Of a stretch of 64,000 nt of DNA, positions 10,702 through 21,616 are shown one piece after another. How positions within the stretch are numbered: the stretch's first letter is position 1; every line of letters starts with the position of its first letter. The notes beneath the pieces were generated by a model. That model saw nothing but the letters and a program-made list of their open reading frames with translations. It had not been told where the DNA came from and made no database searches. The position numbers and the translations under genes were made by a program. Source of the stretch: Tetracentron sinense. Lineage: Eukaryota; Streptophyta; Magnoliopsida; Trochodendrales; Trochodendraceae. The DNA is taken from contig CM026565.1 in the NCBI GenBank assembly GCA_015143295.1, positions 11,220,041 to 11,284,040 of the forward strand, written 5' to 3'.

Positions 10702-10832
10702 TCAACAGTAGTCGAGGTACGGCCACACGTCGAGGTCTCTATCCGCTTGTGACTGTAACGGAATAGATGGCTCCCTCTCCTCCATGTACTCCTCCTCGAC
10801 CCAAGGCTCAGGGTCAAGGACATCTACGAAAC
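10702..10832 (-). other. Candidate small coding exon, PWVEEEY family (copy 2)
   Basis: Minus-strand frame from AG|GT (10832) to TGA at 10702-10704: DPEPWVEEEYMEERE, a SQADRDLD segment and the end PYLDYC. Relative to copy 1 both synonymous codons (GTC CTT, GAC CCT, GAG GAG) and conservative replacements are seen. In this LTR the candidate first exon stays open for some 32 codons upstream of the donor in the matching phase, but it has no ATG. Confidence 0.5.
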
Positions 10833-11119
10833 CTGCCTACATAAAAGTATGGCTGAGCATGGAATACTCAGCGAATACAAGCTACTAGCTAACCATAGCA
10901 ATAACGATAACATAACAACCGTCAACACAATACAAAATATTGATTTAAAGTAATTACTAGAAGCATAAGATAAATAGCATGGAACATGAAGCAATATAAT
11001 TATCTTGAAATGCGTGCATGAATGTGAAAACCTTGGTAAAACTCATGTTCGGGAACTTCTTTCATATCTCGGTCTTGCTTGTGTAAATCATGCATTCGTG
11101 TCTTGTTCTTGTTTTATTC

Positions 11120-11545
11120 TTGCCTTCTATACTTGTGAGCCAGAGGCTAGCACCCGCACATCCCTGGGCTACCAACCTCCTTGACATTTCATTCTCTTGT
11201 GAGCTAGAGACTAGCGCCCTTCACTTGGGCTACCAACCTCCTTGTCATGTACTTGTTTCCTTTCACTTGTGAGCCAGAGGCTAGCACCCTTCACTTGGGC
11301 TACCAACCTCCTTGACATGTAATTATTTCATTTCCTTGTGAGCCAGAGGCTAACACCCTTCACTTGGGCTACCAACCTCCTTAACATGTAATTATTTCAT
11401 TTCCTTGTGAGCCAGAGGCTAGCACCCTTCACTTGGGCTACCAACCTCCTTGATATGTTTTTGTTTCTTTTTCTTATGAGCCAGAGGCTAGCAACCTTCA
11501 CTTGGGATACCAACCTCCTTGACATATGCTTGTTTCTTGTTTGAT
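11120..11545 (-). repeat. LTR minisatellite, about 68-bp unit, 6 copies
   Basis: Six units of CTTGTGAGCCAGAGGCTAGC ... GGGCTACCAACCTCCTTGAC, the reverse complement of the array at 7618. It is the longest array of this type in the window (3-4 units elsewhere). Confidence 0.88.
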
Positions 11546-12921
11546 TTATCATGTAAAGCTACTCGTGGAAAACCCGGTTCATGCATGCATGCATGCTTGT
11601 GTGCTTGTCAATAGTGGCAACCAAAATGACATGTTTAAATGGGAGGATCACATGAATATAGCATTTTGATTTCTAGCATAATCGTATGACAATGTAGGTA
11701 ACATATAGTACATTTGAGCAATTGATCATTCATAAGAAGATTTACACAATTCTTATTTCCATTTTCTTCATTTAATTCATTTACTCGTAGTTTAGGCATT
11801 TTGTCAAACACATCGCATGCAACATTTCCTTAGTAGTTCATCTTACTCTTTTTAGTGCTTATTTTCCTTCAAATCATCAAGGCAAGCTCCTTATTTGTAG
11901 AGTGCCCTTCCCCATTTTCCATTTCATACATCACACAACATCCATACGGCATCCAATCGTCTCAACCCCTCATCCATCCACACATCACCACATTCCTTAT
12001 TATCTTGTTTACATTTTATAGGAATAGCCATTTCAAGAGGTAGGGAAAACATAGAATCAAGAATCAACAACAAAATGGAAAACCTAGGTTATTGCTAATG
12101 GGAGTTAGTAGGGTGTACTAACCTTCAAACTTGTAAGAGAACTTGAGGGATCTTGAGAAAAGGTGAGATCCAAGCTTTGGTGGAGAAATCCTTGCTTGAA
12201 ATGGGTCTTGAGCAAAACCCTAGTTTCTTCCGCTCTTCCTTCTCCAATTTCTCCTAATACAAGCCTTTGAGGGTATATGAACCCTCACCCACGGATTTGG
12301 GGTTTATATAGAAAGTGGGGTGGTCAAATGACCATCCTACCCTTAAAATTTCGCCCAAAATAGACTGAATAGGCAAAATGCTCGAGGTCGATCGGTCCAA
12401 AACCTCCTCTCTGGAAAAATCCCCCATACAAAATTAGTGCAATAGCGGTCGACTGGTAGGTAGAGCGGTCGACCGGTGGTTGGAGCGGTTGACCGGTTGG
12501 TCTGTGTTTTGCCTATTTTGCTGATTTTCCTCATTTTCTCCACTTTTGGCCATATCTTTTGATTCGTTCGTCGGTTTTCGACGATTCAACTTGCGTTGGA
12601 TTCGTCTTTCGTAAACGAATATTTTTGACATTTCATAATTTTTAATTTCTCCCTTATTTATTAATTAGACTACGTGGAAGGCCAATTGGCTCCAAAAGTG
12701 CTATTCATTAAGTATAGAAAAGTCTGGGGTGCTACATCTTCTACACCCTTTAACCATTTTAACACATACATATATACCTTTAAGACATTTAAAACCCCCT
12801 TTCCATTTCATCACATGAAATCATAACTACATAGAGGTTCTTGGCCTCTAAAAGCCCTATGCATAGACACTATTCACAACACTACTCATAGCACTGTGCA
12901 CCTAAATTCTGGGGTTCTACA

Positions 12922-13284
12922 TTCTATCCTTGAATGTCCAAGATTTATCCATTTCAAACAAATCTAAAGAAAACGGTGCGCAATTGATCAATAAAGGGTT
13001 AATGAACAAAATATATATAGTAAAATTGACATACACAATATATATTGACCCTTTCAACATGAGCAAAATATATTTTGAAATAGACATGTTAATAATATAC
13101 AGGCAAACCAAGCTTTTAATAACAGAACTTAATTACATTCAAACTTCCAAAATGAGAAAAATATTTTAATTTAATGAGGGCATATCACAAATTTCCATAA
13201 CATTTAAAGTTAACAAAAAAGCATAATTTAATTTAAACAAATAAGATAAAAATATTACATTAATCACGATCGCCAGAGTATGAG
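12922..13284. other. A+T-rich sequence, nothing recognised
   Basis: About 360 bases of A+T-rich sequence between two LTRs, with runs such as AAAATATATATAG. The overlapping short frames on both strands look like chance. No terminal inverted repeat or target duplication was found that would mark a MITE. Confidence 0.5.
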
Positions 13285-14010
13285 AAAGAATGACCTTTAA
13301 TATAATAATTTATTTAGTTTATGGATCCTTAATTGAGTTGAATTTTACTAAAATTAATTACCACTAGATAAGTGTTTGATAAATTTGTGGGAATTAGGTT
13401 TTTGTTCGGGATTGTATTGTCACTGGTAAAATTCAGCATTTTTCTCCAAAAATTGTACACAGCATGCCGTTCGGCAATTTGGACGATTACCTGTCATGCT
13501 AGCTTCGTCACGTATCGATTTGCAAGACCACGGGGGCCTCGTACGTAAGAAAACCATGAAATCCGAGGGTTTCAAAATTCAGTCGGTACTCAATATTTAC
13601 TGATTGCCTCAATAGAAATCTTCAAAACTCACACACCGCATGTCGGTTGGCTATCTGGACGACTGCCTGTCATCTTGACTTTATTGCAACTCAAACCGCG
13701 AAACTGCAGCATGTTTATTATCCAAAATCAGGAAATTTGTAGGTTTTACAATTTTCTTTTGGACTTAATTTTTACCGACAAAACTCAACATTTTCTTTGA
13801 AATTCGCACAGTGGGTGTTAGACTGTCCCCTGTATAGTCCCCTGTACAATTATCTATTGTTTCGGCACTACAGCGCATCCTCTTACGAAGTTACGGAGCT
13901 GTAAATGTGAAGAATTGGGAAAAAAGTCAAACCGGTCAATGCCACATGGGTGGTCCATGTGATCGTCACATGGCCATGCCACCTAGTGTGCCACCTAGGC
14001 ATTTGCTGCC

Positions 14011-14020
14011 TATATAAGGA
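14011..14020 (+). promoter_or_regulatory. TATA box of the family C LTR
   Basis: TATATAAGGA, preceded at 13950-13990 by CACATGG and CCATGTG copies on both strands and followed by a CT-rich leader, as expected for an LTR promoter. Confidence 0.55.
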
Positions 14021-14297
14021 GGGTAACCCCCCTCATTTTCTCATTCCCTCTCCCAAGAGCAGAACCCCTGCATGAGGGATTCTAGAGAGAGAAAGTGATG
14101 AGAGAGAAAGAGGAGAGAGAAGAAAGAAACAGAAAGAAGAGGAGCTCTACCTTGGGGTTCTTTGACATTCTGAGTGCGTTGGCGACGTCCGTTTCACCAC
14201 CCGGTGCCTTGATTGGTGTGCAGATAGAGAAAGAGAGAAAGTTAGAGAGAGAAAGCGGAAGTTAGAGAGAAAGAAGGTTCACCATGGGGTTTATCGA

Positions 14298-16470
14298 TGA
14301 AAGTATGCCTCTTTTTAATTTTAGAAAAACAGTTCTTGGGGTCATACATCGAATTCCAAGATCTAACTAAGATTCTAATTGATTTTATTCAATGAGAGTA
14401 AAAATCACAATCACCTTTGCGACTTTGAAATTGTTAAGTTAATTCCACGATAGAATGCTAGACTGACAAAACTTTACAAGCGTCAAGTCTCCTTCACAAT
14501 CCACACGGACCTTCTTTTTCTTTAAAGCTTTCTTTAATGGAAGCTAATGGCCCGTCCAAATTTCCAGCTCTAGGATCTTGAAATAAAGATCCAATCTTTA
14601 TCTTCAAGAAAGGTTCTTGATCTTCTTCTTGATAATCAAAAGCTAGAACTCTAGATAACAAGAAAAGGGGGAGAAGAGGGCTGACCATACACCTTAGGAA
14701 AGGGAGAGAGGGGCGTGAGATTGAGGGAGGAGAGGGATTCCAAAAATCTGGAAAAAATTGTGTGTCCAACAATGTGGACGTCCACCCCTATAAATAGATC
14801 CATCTTGGATCTTATCCTTATCCTAATCCAATTAGAATATCCTTAATTTGTTTCCTTTTTGATTTCTCCATAATTAATTAAGATTAATCAAAATAGAAAC
14901 TAATCATATGTAATAGTAACAAACTAACCATATCCTTATCCTAAGCCAATTAGGATTCCTTGATTAGCAAGAAACTAATAGAATCCTTGTCCAACAAGGA
15001 ATCTTTAATTAGTAACTAACTCTAACTAACTAACTAACCTTATCCAATAAGGATATTAGTTATTAGATACTAATTAAATAATAATAACAATTATTATTAT
15101 TATTAATACCTCTATGAAGTGGGCGTCCCACCCTAAGTGGGCCCCATTCCATACGCCCCTAATGGGTTCTAAACCCTTTTGGTCACTTTAATTATTATTT
15201 TAAAATATTCCCCAATGGGTCCTACTCATTTGGTTTTTCACATCTAATGTGATTCCACCTTTTAGAGCTTCACTATACCATATAATGATTACTTAGAGAA
15301 ATTAATTAATTTAATAAATGATTAAATTAAATACTTTAAGAAAGTCCTTGTGTGTGGGATATAAAGGGATCTCCTATTTCCGGTTGTGAGACCAAGTACC
15401 CAACCTTTTGGTTAAAGCATTGTTACTAGGAAACACATTTCCTATACTCCATTAGGATTATAGAATTTTATCTATATCCTTGGACTTCCACCAATCACAA
15501 TTAATTTCCATTAACACAATGTGATTAACCTCTAGAAAATAGAGAATTACTTGCAGGTATTTCTATCTCAAGATTTATTTATAGATGCGTCCCTCCACTT
15601 CCAATATTGTTATAAGCTTACGGGACAGTATCTAATACTGTCTTTAGTCCCTGACTTATATTGAGAACCCATTCTCTTTGATACTTTTAGTCAAACTTGG
15701 ACTTTCAAAACATTTAAGAAATTCTTTAAAAGAAATAATAGTAATAATTATATTTCTTTTATACAGAAAATAAATTCCTCGATAAAAATCATTTCATCGA
15801 TAAATACCAGCGCTGGGTTTTTCAAGTCTAGTTTTGACAAGTATCGACTCAATATTATTTACTCCGTAAGAGTAGTGAAATCCTTGTTGTGTGTACACAC
15901 ACTTCTTCTAATATAGCGTACATAACCCAACGAGCCCGTATTTAGTCCGGTGTTTTGGACATTGACGATTGACCACATCAAAGCTACATAGGCAAATACT
16001 AGAGAAGATGTCGACCTCTCAGGTTAAGGACAATCTGTCAAATGGACTACCCTAAATATAAAGACAGTATATTTCTAAGGGTATCCACTGAGCGATCCAG
16101 TTGCAATATAAGTACTTCTTACTTATATCCACATCTTAGTCAAGAGACCCTTCTCTCAGTGATTGAGATTCATCACTCCATCATATGGAGCTAACAATGT
16201 GTAAGTTATTAGGTATACATTGCCCAGATGTTAGAACAATTTTAGGTCTACAAGGAACTGGAAAAACCATATCTCCTTAGCAATCAGTTATCAACTAATT
16301 GGATGGTTTTCCTACAATGTTACCTAAGGGACAAAGTAGTCTTATCCAATGAGATACTTTTGATATATTACCCAATATAGAAGACAATGTATGAATATAA
16401 AATATGCATTTATTGATTAAATAGATAAATACAATTCCGGAATGGCTTTTGTGGGCATACATGTCTAACA
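14298..16470 (-). mobile_element. Solo copia LTR (Angela-like), 2173 bp, TSD ATCGA
   Basis: Plus-strand ends TGAAAGTATGCCTC and ATGTCTAACA (minus: TGTTAGACATGTATGCCC ... GGCATACTTTCA). Perfect 5-bp duplications ATCGA lie at 14293-14297 and 16471-16475. It is the same family as the LTRs at 22703, 33010 and 41492. The start resembles the TGTTGGAAATATGCCC start of Angela/BARE elements as I recall it. No internal sequence, so a solo LTR. Confidence 0.95.
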
Positions 16471-16862
16471 ATCGACATTACAAAAGCAACTGCGCCATCT
16501 ATTTCGCCCTCAAGAACCTCGTTCAACTATATGGAAGGTAAAACCCATTTTCCTCTTTTCTATATTTCCTTTTAAGTATACTTTTTATACTTGGAATTGT
16601 TTATGTTATGATGTGTGGATGAAAAAGGGTTGGAGACCCGACATATGATTTATTGAATGGATGAGGACGTGTGGAAATTGAGCAGAGGGGCGTAGCCCTC
16701 AGTTTTGGGCTAGATAGCCTGGAATTTTGGCTCACATGGAATGATTCATGATGGAATATGGATGAAAAAGAGTCAGAGATCGATGTGAAGTGTGTTGGTA
16801 TGTGAGAAAGGGAAAGAGGTGTGTGGACCTCGATTTCGGGCTGAAAAGCTCTAAATTTAGAC

Positions 16863-17070
16863 TTGCGATCAATTGTGCGATTGATCGTAGGCATGCACGA
16901 TCGATTGTTGGATCGATCGTCGGCATGCAGAATGCTTGGAAGGTTTCTGGGATTTTTCCGACCGATGGTGCGATCGATCGTAGACATGCAAAAATTCTAT
17001 GTCGTCCTTGAACCATGTGCGATCGATCGTCCTAGGGATGCGATCGATCGTAGGTGCGATTGATTGCAAA
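16863..17070. repeat. CGATCGATCG palindrome cluster in the family C LTR
   Basis: At least seven copies of GCGATCGATCGTAGG or close variants (GCGATTGATCGTAGG, GATCGATCGTCGG, GCGATCGATCGTCC) in about 200 bases, each a near-perfect palindrome. The matching LTR at 56532-59782 has only a trace (GCGATCGATTGGG, near 57920). Confidence 0.8.
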
Positions 17071-18421
17071 TATCATAGGTTTTCTAGGAGGCCTAGGTTG
17101 GGCTCCTTTACATGTTGGTGTCATCATCCTTGTATGACGAATGTTATGTTGACACTAGTTAAGACAATGGAAGGGTCCATTGGTCTGCTGGTAAGGTTCT
17201 CTATCGAATGACTCTGGTATGATGTAATGATTATTGGATATTGTAGGGCGATGGACGGACCCATCGGCCCAGGTATGTTGCCCAGTGGAATGATCTTGTA
17301 TGATGTGATGTTGTTTGGATATCAAAAATCTGGTGAATTCCAAAAAATAATATTTTTAGGTTCATAACTCACATACCCAAGGGGGTGGCTAGGTCTCCCT
17401 ACAAGTCTATCTACCCTTTTTAAGATTTAATAATTATATTATTAACTAAGGGACGATGAACAATAAAGTACGGAAATAGGAAAGACAAGCAAACCACAAC
17501 ATAAGGATTTTTACGTGGAAACCCTTCCAGGAAAAACCACATGACCTAGTCCAACAAAGAGATCACTAAGACAAAGTAAAGATACTTGCACACTCGAACC
17601 TCACCCAAACAGGACTCGAACTCATTGATCCACAGCTAGTCCTATACGCCTCAATAAGTAATCACGTTCTCGCTGTAGAGTCCCAGAATTTAGGTTCACT
17701 GTTCATATGAATAGTGTTGTGAATAGTGCCTCAAGGCCTAAAGCCTTAATGAAATTATGGGTTCGTGTTTTGAAATGAAATGAGGTTTTGAATGAATCAA
17801 AATATGCATGGAAAGTATTTTTGGGGTTAGGAACAAATGAAAAATGACAGTAGGACATACTCCAAGTGTCAAAGAAAGGGATGCCTAAACATACCCTCAA
17901 CTTTAAAGAGCTCTAGAATTCTAACCGCTGATCGGAATTGAGTGATTCTTGAATTTTTGGAAAGGTATTGAAACCCTCTTCAAGATTCATGTTATCACTT
18001 TTTTAGATTTTGAGTCGAGGTTAGGTCAAACATAAGATTTTCATAAATGAGTCTCCTAAAAATCTGGGCTGCTGAAGTCCATTTTTGGATCAGTCAGCTT
18101 TAAGGGTAATTTGGTCTATGAATAAAAATAATTAAAAGTTTTGTAAAACTTGAATGTTGTTCCTCTTTGAAAGACGAATCCAACGCAAGTTCAATCATCA
18201 AAATTGGATAAGCGAGTCAAAAGTTATGGTCAAAATACCAAAGCAGGAAAAACCTACCTAGGCAGAGGTCAATTTCGACGACGAAATGTGTTGGGGGCCA
18301 AATTTCGTCGACGAATTCAACTCGAAAAATGGTAAAAACGTCCAGTAATGAGCTGTAACTCATCACCGACCTTGGAGGATATTTTTCTAAGATATTTTGA
18401 GATATTTGGCAACCTTTGGGC

Positions 18422-18430
18422 TATAAATAG
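18422..18430 (+). promoter_or_regulatory. TATA box of the solo LTR
   Basis: TATAAATAG about 90 bases after the palindromic module and 335 bases before the donor-like site. Confidence 0.6.
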
Positions 18431-19054
18431 GGTCTGAATTTCGTGTATAAGGGTTACCAAACCCTTGAATGTAATTGAGAGAGAGATGGAAGAAGAAGAA
18501 GAAGAGAAACTTTGTTCCTTACCAACTATTCTTCCCCAAGCTCAAGTGGGGTTCCAACCTTGTCAATCTTCCTTCCTTTAGTGTTCTCAAGTTCACAAAT
18601 CATCACTAAGGTGATTTCAAAGCCTGGAATTTCTCCAAAGGAATTTTGTTCGTGTTATTGAAGAAGGGGGTTTTCAAACCCAGATTTCCCAAGCTTCAAC
18701 CAAGCATTCCTCAAGCTTGATTCTGATCCACAGAAGTGTAAGAACTTCCTTGTAAGGTAGATATAATCTACTATCTAGCTTTGTTATGAGTTCACTTTGG
18801 TATTCACTCTATGATGTTTCCTATAAAAGAAATCCTCTATGTTTAAGAAAGCTTAGATTTCTATGATGTATGATACTTTATACATATGCCTCAATGCTAT
18901 TAAGGTATTTTATGATTTCCATGATACTCACAAGAGCTATGTGCTATGTTTAAGAGATTCTAAGTCTAAAATGATACTCAAAGTTCTCACATGTTATATT
19001 CCAAGTTTTCAAAGGATTACGCTATTATGTCAAAAAGTTTTCTAAGTCTATTAA

Positions 19055-19320
19055 GATGTTCACAAGTCTCGCATGTACACTAGTCTCGCATGAATCGGAT
19101 TTCTCACAAGTTGGATGTTTTCAAAATTCATAAGAAATGTTTAAGAAAACCTCATAAGAACTCACAGGTGATTTTACGGGATCATAGATGCTCACAAGTA
19201 TCTCGAAAGCTCATTCATATCTCACAAGGCATTATTCATATCTCGCAAGGCATCATTCATATCTCACAAGGCATCATACATATCTCGCAAGGCATCATAT
19301 GTGGCTCGCACGATTCATAA
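19055..19320 (+). repeat. LTR minisatellite, about 22-bp unit
   Basis: Units of TCTCACAAGGCATCATTCATA with C/G variation in CTCACAAG/CTCGCAAG: four near-identical copies at about 19216-19305, preceded by degenerate ones from 19055. It is short-unit compared with the 70-bp arrays in sister LTRs but keeps the same CTCACAAG word. Confidence 0.8.
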
Positions 19321-19597
19321 AGTTTCATAAGTACTCATAAGCACTCTAAAGAACTCATAAACGATTGATTTACGAATGATCTCATAAGATACGTTTTGTT
19401 TTTATGAAAGCTCAAAAGATAAGGTTTAAAAAACTATGCACTTGTAAAAGTATGATTTTCAAGTTCGATTTAAAGCATGAAATATGAATTGTTAACCCTC
19501 TATGTGCTCGCATGATATTGTTACTTTATGACACTATTAGCTAGTATTTTGTACCCACTAAGTATTCCATGCTCAGCCGAATTATTGACTTCGGTAG

Positions 19598-19722
19598 GTT
19601 TTGTGGATGCACCTGCTCCTGAGCCTTGGATAGAGGAGGAGTACTACGAGCCTGAGCCTGCGATGGATCACTACCAAGATGATGGAGCTCTAGATAAGGG
19701 GGCCTATCTAGACTATTGTTGA
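19598..19722 (+). other. Candidate small coding exon, PWVEEEY family (copy 3)
   Basis: From AG|GT at 19597/19598 to TGA at 19720-19722: peptide with APEPWIEEEYYEPEPAMDHY, then QDDGALDK and ending YLDYC. Here the frame also runs on upstream to an ATG at 19528, giving a 64-residue frame, but that upstream part is out of frame in the sister copy at 53107 and so is not conserved. Together with copy 4 it forms a subgroup with a DHYQDDG segment. Confidence 0.5.
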
Positions 19723-20974
19723 GTGAAGTGAGGGAGAAGGTCATGTATTTTGAAAGGGGGAAATGTCCACTTTAGATTATATATTTTGAGAGTATTGAGG
19801 GTGGGACTTGTCCACTTCATACTTAAAGTTACGGTGTTCTATGGTTCAAACTTGAACCTAATGATAGGAGTACATTACTTTGAATTGCTCCCGCTTGGTT
19901 TTAGTTATATGTATAACTTGTGCGCTCTGACAGGATGTTAAGTATGCCTTATGTGTCATACCGGATGTTTGACATAGCAGTCACGAACTAAAGTATCCCT
20001 AACTCCTAGGGGGTATTTTGGGCCACGACACTCGCAAGACCCGTGAACAACCTCAATGGCCTCTACTTCTCTTGGGTCTCGACAACCACTATCTCCAAAG
20101 ATCAAGCTTCGTCAATGACGGCTTTGGATTCCACTGACCAAATATCCACGATCCTTCTCGAATCGATATCCTTCACAAAGGCTCCGGAACACATCGGCTA
20201 AAGTGTTCTTCACAGAACGGGTTGATGGTTTTTAATCACACAATCCCTAGATGGTATCCTAATCAAAGGAATAATCAAGCAAGCAAGGATGAAAGAATAA
20301 CTTACAATCTCTAGGGTGGAAGAGGAGAGGAAAATGGGTTTGAGCAACCCCAATAATCCTTTAGAAATACTCTAAACTCTCACAAAATTCCTTGGTTTGA
20401 GTGGGGAATCAAACTTAACTTATATAGAAGTAAAAAATCAATTTAGAAACAAGGATATTGCTGAAAATGTGTAGCCCGGTCGACCGATTGTCAATTTTTT
20501 TGAAAAACTCACGTACAATAGCTTATTTTACCCAGCTGGTTGATCGCCCATAAATCCGATCGAAAAACATTTAAAAATCTATTTTTTTTATCTTGCTTTC
20601 TTCATGAAAGTTGTATATCTTTTCGATACGATCGATTTGATATATTATGGAGCGAAATCGGAGCCACGGGCAACGAGTTATGCCCCTCACACCGAACCTT
20701 GGATTTTATGATCCTCTAGTACTCTCATGGCTACATATCTAGTCACCTAAGGTTTATATGATTATTCTAAGTCAATTTTCACCTAAGGTAGCATGGTATT
20801 TAGGTCACTTACCATCCTATAAGTGAAACGAAGGCTATGATTGGAATGACTTCAACTTATCTTCTTCGGTCTTCATCTTCACTTGCCTTGGATATTTGTA
20901 GGCAATGATACAAGACACTCTAGACTCACTGTTTTGACAACGGAATAAGCCAACACTAAAACATGGACTTTACA

Positions 20975-21139
20975 ATCTCCCCATTTGGCAATTCCATGGC
21001 AAAACCAAACTGAAGTACATGACTTGACACAAACTCCCCCCAAAAACATTAAATAGAGAATTAGGCCATTACATGACTCCAACACAATTACATGAAAAAT
21101 TGAAATACAACCTAAATTGTGGACACTAGAAGCACTTGT
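20975..21139 (-). mobile_element. Internal 3' end of the minus-strand copia-like element
   Basis: Starts with the purine tract (plus: ATCTCCCCATTTGG) next to the LTR and continues for about 165 bases before a family C LTR start at 21140. No coding frame is recognisable. Confidence 0.4.
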
Positions 21140-21616
21140 TGTATTAACCCAGAATTTTAATATAATAAAATTTTGGGATTATTGGCCATTAACTGAGATG
21201 AATTAGTTAAGTGTTTGATAAATTTGTGAGAAGTGGTTTTTTGTTCCGGACTGAAGTGTACCGATAAAACTTTAGTATTTTTCTTTGAAAATCACACATA
21301 ACGTATGGATCGGTTATTGGGACAATCACTTGTCGTACTGATTCCGTCGTGCATTGATTTACGAGACCGCGGGGTCTTGTACGTGAGAATAACAAGAAAA
21401 CTAGGACATCCACAAATTGTCGAATTTCAGTCGGGACTCAATATTTATCGGGTGCTCTAATAAAATCTGTGAAACTCACATCACTGCATGTCGGTCGACC
21501 GTATGGACGACTGTTTATCGTCTCGACTGTTCATCATCTCCAATGACGAAACAGAACCGTGTTTTGTGTCCAAAACTAGAAAATTTATGGGTTTTGTAAT
21601 TTTCTTCCAGACTTAC
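21140..21616 (+). mobile_element. Family C LTR, 5' fragment
   Basis: TGTATTAACCCAG then AATTTTAATATAATAAAATT, matching the LTR start TGTAGCGATGCGG + AATTTTAATATAATAAAATT of the minus-strand element ending at 59782. About 480 bases remain before the minus-strand chromovirus begins at 21617. Confidence 0.65.

Larger units (their letters stand above)
10425..12736 (-). mobile_element. Solo chromovirus LTR, 2312 bp, TSD TCTTC
   Basis: On the plus strand it runs from TGTCGCGCCCC (10425) to GGTGCTACA (12736), and is flanked by perfect 5-bp duplications TCTTC at 10420-10424 and 12737-12741. No internal region is present, so it is a solo LTR left by LTR-LTR recombination. It contains TATATAAA (near 12306, minus), the palindrome array (12380-12505), donor-like GAAG|GTTAGTACACCC (near 12117) and the conserved block around 12550-12610. 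It sits inside the older minus-strand LTR 8541-12921. Confidence 0.95.
8541..12921 (-). mobile_element. Minus-strand chromovirus LTR, split by a solo LTR
   Basis: Excluding the nested solo LTR (10425-12736 and one TCTTC), this is about 2.06 kb of LTR read right to left: start TGTAGAACCCC (ends at 12921 on the plus strand), ACTATTCAC-rich start, a TCGACCGGT palindrome array (10190-10350), TTATAAATA (about 10145), donor-like CTTGTAAG|GTAGATACC (near 9925), a minisatellite (9110-9860) and acceptor-like CGGCAG|GT near 8878. The peptide frame after that acceptor (8877 downward) is degenerate but keeps PRVEECFEE. The left boundary at 8541 and bases 8541-8750 are poorly matched to other copies. Confidence 0.65.
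13285..17345 (+). mobile_element. Family C gypsy LTR, plus orientation, split by a copia solo LTR
   Basis: Matches in order the LTR of the minus-strand element at 56532-59782: TTTAATATAATAA-type start, GTGTTTGATAAATTTGTG, a TATATAAGG promoter at 14011, and later GAGCAGAGGGGCGTAGCC (about 16682) which equals 57965-57985 reversed. The start is eroded and the 3' end is missing. A copia LTR interrupts it at 14298-16470. Bases 16863-17070 carry CGATCGATCG repeats, and the many overlapping frames there are by-products of that palindrome. Confidence 0.65.
17675..20030 (+). mobile_element. Solo chromovirus LTR, 2356 bp, TSD CTCGC
   Basis: TGTAGAGTCCC at 17675 to GGGCCACGACA at 20030, flanked by perfect CTCGC at 17670-17674 and 20031-20035. 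Internal order: GTGAATAGTG start, conserved block at 18176-18240, a palindromic TTTCGTCGACGAA module (18255-18330), TATAAATAG (18422), donor-like TGTAAG|GTAGATA (18756/18757), a CTCACAAGGCAT minisatellite (19055-19320), acceptor-like TCGGTAG|GT (19597/19598) and the small exon. Confidence 0.96.
17346..20974 (-). mobile_element. Minus-strand LTR, probably copia, split by a solo LTR
   Basis: The right end reads GGACTTTACA (20974), followed by ATCTCCCCATTTGGCAATT; on the minus strand that is a purine tract GGGGAGAT directly before TGTAAAGTCC, the usual 3' LTR start. GATTTTTACGTGGAAACCC at about 17509 is a motif I have seen in plant copia LTRs. The left end near 17346 is a guess. The nested chromovirus solo LTR (17675-20030) splits it, and CTCGC is duplicated at the junction. 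Assignment to copia is inference. Confidence 0.5.

Noticed and set aside
12922..13284. Possible MITE in the A+T-rich gap
   Set aside because: No terminal inverted repeats or target duplication could be found by eye.
16601..17069. Cluster of seven overlapping frames up to 128 codons
   Set aside because: They overlap on both strands and follow the CGATCGATCG palindromes in a family C LTR; none resembles a known protein.
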